Assembly: GCA_025642065.1 (NCBI GenBank)
Contig: JAODUP010000449.1
Location: forward strand, 363,501 to 427,500
DNA: 64,000 nt
Direction: 5' to 3'
Source of the DNA: Paralvinella palmiformis
Lineage: Eukaryota > Annelida > Polychaeta > Terebellida > Alvinellidae
In this document: positions 62,889-64,000 of the stretch, piece after piece
How the letters are laid out: the number at the start of each line of letters is the position of its first letter
How positions within the stretch are numbered: the stretch's first letter is position 1
Made by a program: the position numbers and the translations under genes
Notes under the pieces: model-generated
The model's input: the letters and a program-made list of their open reading frames with translations, nothing else
Told to the model about the DNA's origin: nothing
Database searches by the model: none

Positions 62889-64000
62889 CTGAAAATAGCG
62901 AGTACACAATGTTAAGTGTTATATTAGTAATGTCCAGGCTACATGTTATGACAGCATGTTCTATTTGAACACGATGGACAGTAGGAGCTGGCACTGAAGA
63001 GATCATACGTGTGTGTGTGTGTGTGTGTGTCTGTAATTTTATGTTTATATCACATTATGGATGATATATAAATTATAATATAAATTTATTATTAGTACTT
63101 TACTGTTTTTATTTCTCTTTGTAATTGTTCATAAAGCGCTTCCATGGTGCAGTTTCTAGCACTCTGTCATGGATGTAATTTTTATAAAAGGCTGATCTGA
63201 CCATCTCTTTTTTCTTTGGGGGGGGGGTAGTCTCGAATGGCAATCTGACTAGAAAACTGTATTACTAAATCCCAGAGTTGAGGTTAAACAAACCATTTCA
63301 CTTACTAATAAGATCACTTCCCCATGGCATAGTATTCTCTATTGTTTGAGCAACTGTGGCCAGTGCTCAGGTTAAACAAAGTAATTGCTCCATATTTCCG
63401 TACATCATTAAATAATTAAATCCATGCTGGCTGTTAGGCGACCAACAAGCAAATAAATGATCGAAAACACGATATAAATTATATCCATTCCATGAGCATA
63501 AATCCGTGTCCGTGTAATTATATATCACTCACTCACTCACTCACTCACTCACTCACTCACTCACTCACTCACTCACTCACTCTCACTCACCTCACTCACT
63601 CACTCACTCACTCACTCACTCTGTAGAAGAGGAGGACAGACACTATTATTTTCCCCTAGTGTCATTATCATGTATTTATGTATGGTTTATCACATTACAT
63701 TAATTCAAAATCAATTAGTATTAAATAATACTTTCATTGTTGATCACTTAGCTGTAAATAGTAACTCCATAAACCCAATCGCAATATCACTGGCACATAA
63801 TAGTGTGCATGTATGTGTGTGCACGTGCAATCATGTGTTAGTATGTGTTGATTTATATATTGTCAGTGTAGCTGGAGTCAAATCTGCCCGTTTGAAATCA
63901 GACGCAAGAGATCGTCCTTTTTAAATAATGGATGATAGGATAGAGTCAAAGAGAATCACAAATTCTGAATAGAACACCTGGACAATTCATCAGGGGACAG
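62889..64000. other. Upstream part of the adenylate-kinase-like gene, no exon recognised
   Basis: The intron feeding the exon at 62888 continues here. It contains a (GT)n run at 63009-63031, a G-run at 63219 and the (TCAC)n array. No minus-strand exon ending in phase 1 was recognised, so the preceding exon probably lies past 64000. Confidence 0.5.
63527..63620. repeat. (TCAC)n tetranucleotide array
   Basis: About 22 tandem copies of TCAC with two slips near 63580-63592. Confidence 0.97.

Noticed and set aside
62563..63006. 147-aa minus frame
   Set aside because: Only 62728-62888 is a real exon; the remainder translates introns and microsatellite.

Overview
The window is nuclear DNA from an animal: AT-rich, intron-rich and full of short tandem repeats and decayed transposable elements. 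The intron-exon style, AG/GT splice sites, tRNA-derived SINEs and the sequence of the conserved proteins suggest a lophotrochozoan, most likely a mollusc. That placement is inference. No bacterial or organellar DNA, CRISPR array or operon is present.

Five protein-coding loci can be reconstructed exon by exon. (1) A two-domain Ly6/uPAR-like (LU, three-finger) protein, probably GPI-anchored, on + at 7658-12287 (5 exons, 236 aa). (2) Ribosomal protein uL11/RPL12 on + at 21802-25008 (5 exons, exactly 165 aa). (3) Mitochondrial peptide chain release factor MTRF1L on - at 37219-27360 (8 coding exons, about 456 aa) with intact PKT and GGQ motifs. (4) CPSF3/CPSF73, the pre-mRNA 3'-end endonuclease, on + at 41482-54392 (17 exons, 686 aa), with all metal-binding residues present. 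(5) The C-terminal 387 residues or so of an atypical adenylate-kinase-like protein on - at 62888-58150 (7 exons; its 5' part is not found in the window). A processed RPS20/uS10 retropseudogene lies antisense inside MTRF1L intron 1. These genes do not form a pathway; MTRF1L and CPSF3 are divergent neighbours about 4.2 kb apart.

The rest is repeat landscape. There are at least three tRNA-derived SINE families (A, with an (ATC)n-type tail; B; C), two of the A copies with clear target-site duplications. There are three non-LTR retrotransposon fragments (9.7, 20.3-20.7 and 37.6-38.7 kb) and several MITE-like elements with terminal inverted repeats. A head-to-head pair of modules at 14.5-15.0 and 18.2-18.8 kb each carry a THAP-domain first exon. 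Two long foldback hairpins lie at 39.6 and 53.2 kb. A 25-bp minisatellite starts just inside CPSF3 intron 10, and many (AT)n, (AC)n and (AG)n tracts are scattered throughout. The first 7.6 kb and 12.3-21.7 kb hold no supportable host gene.
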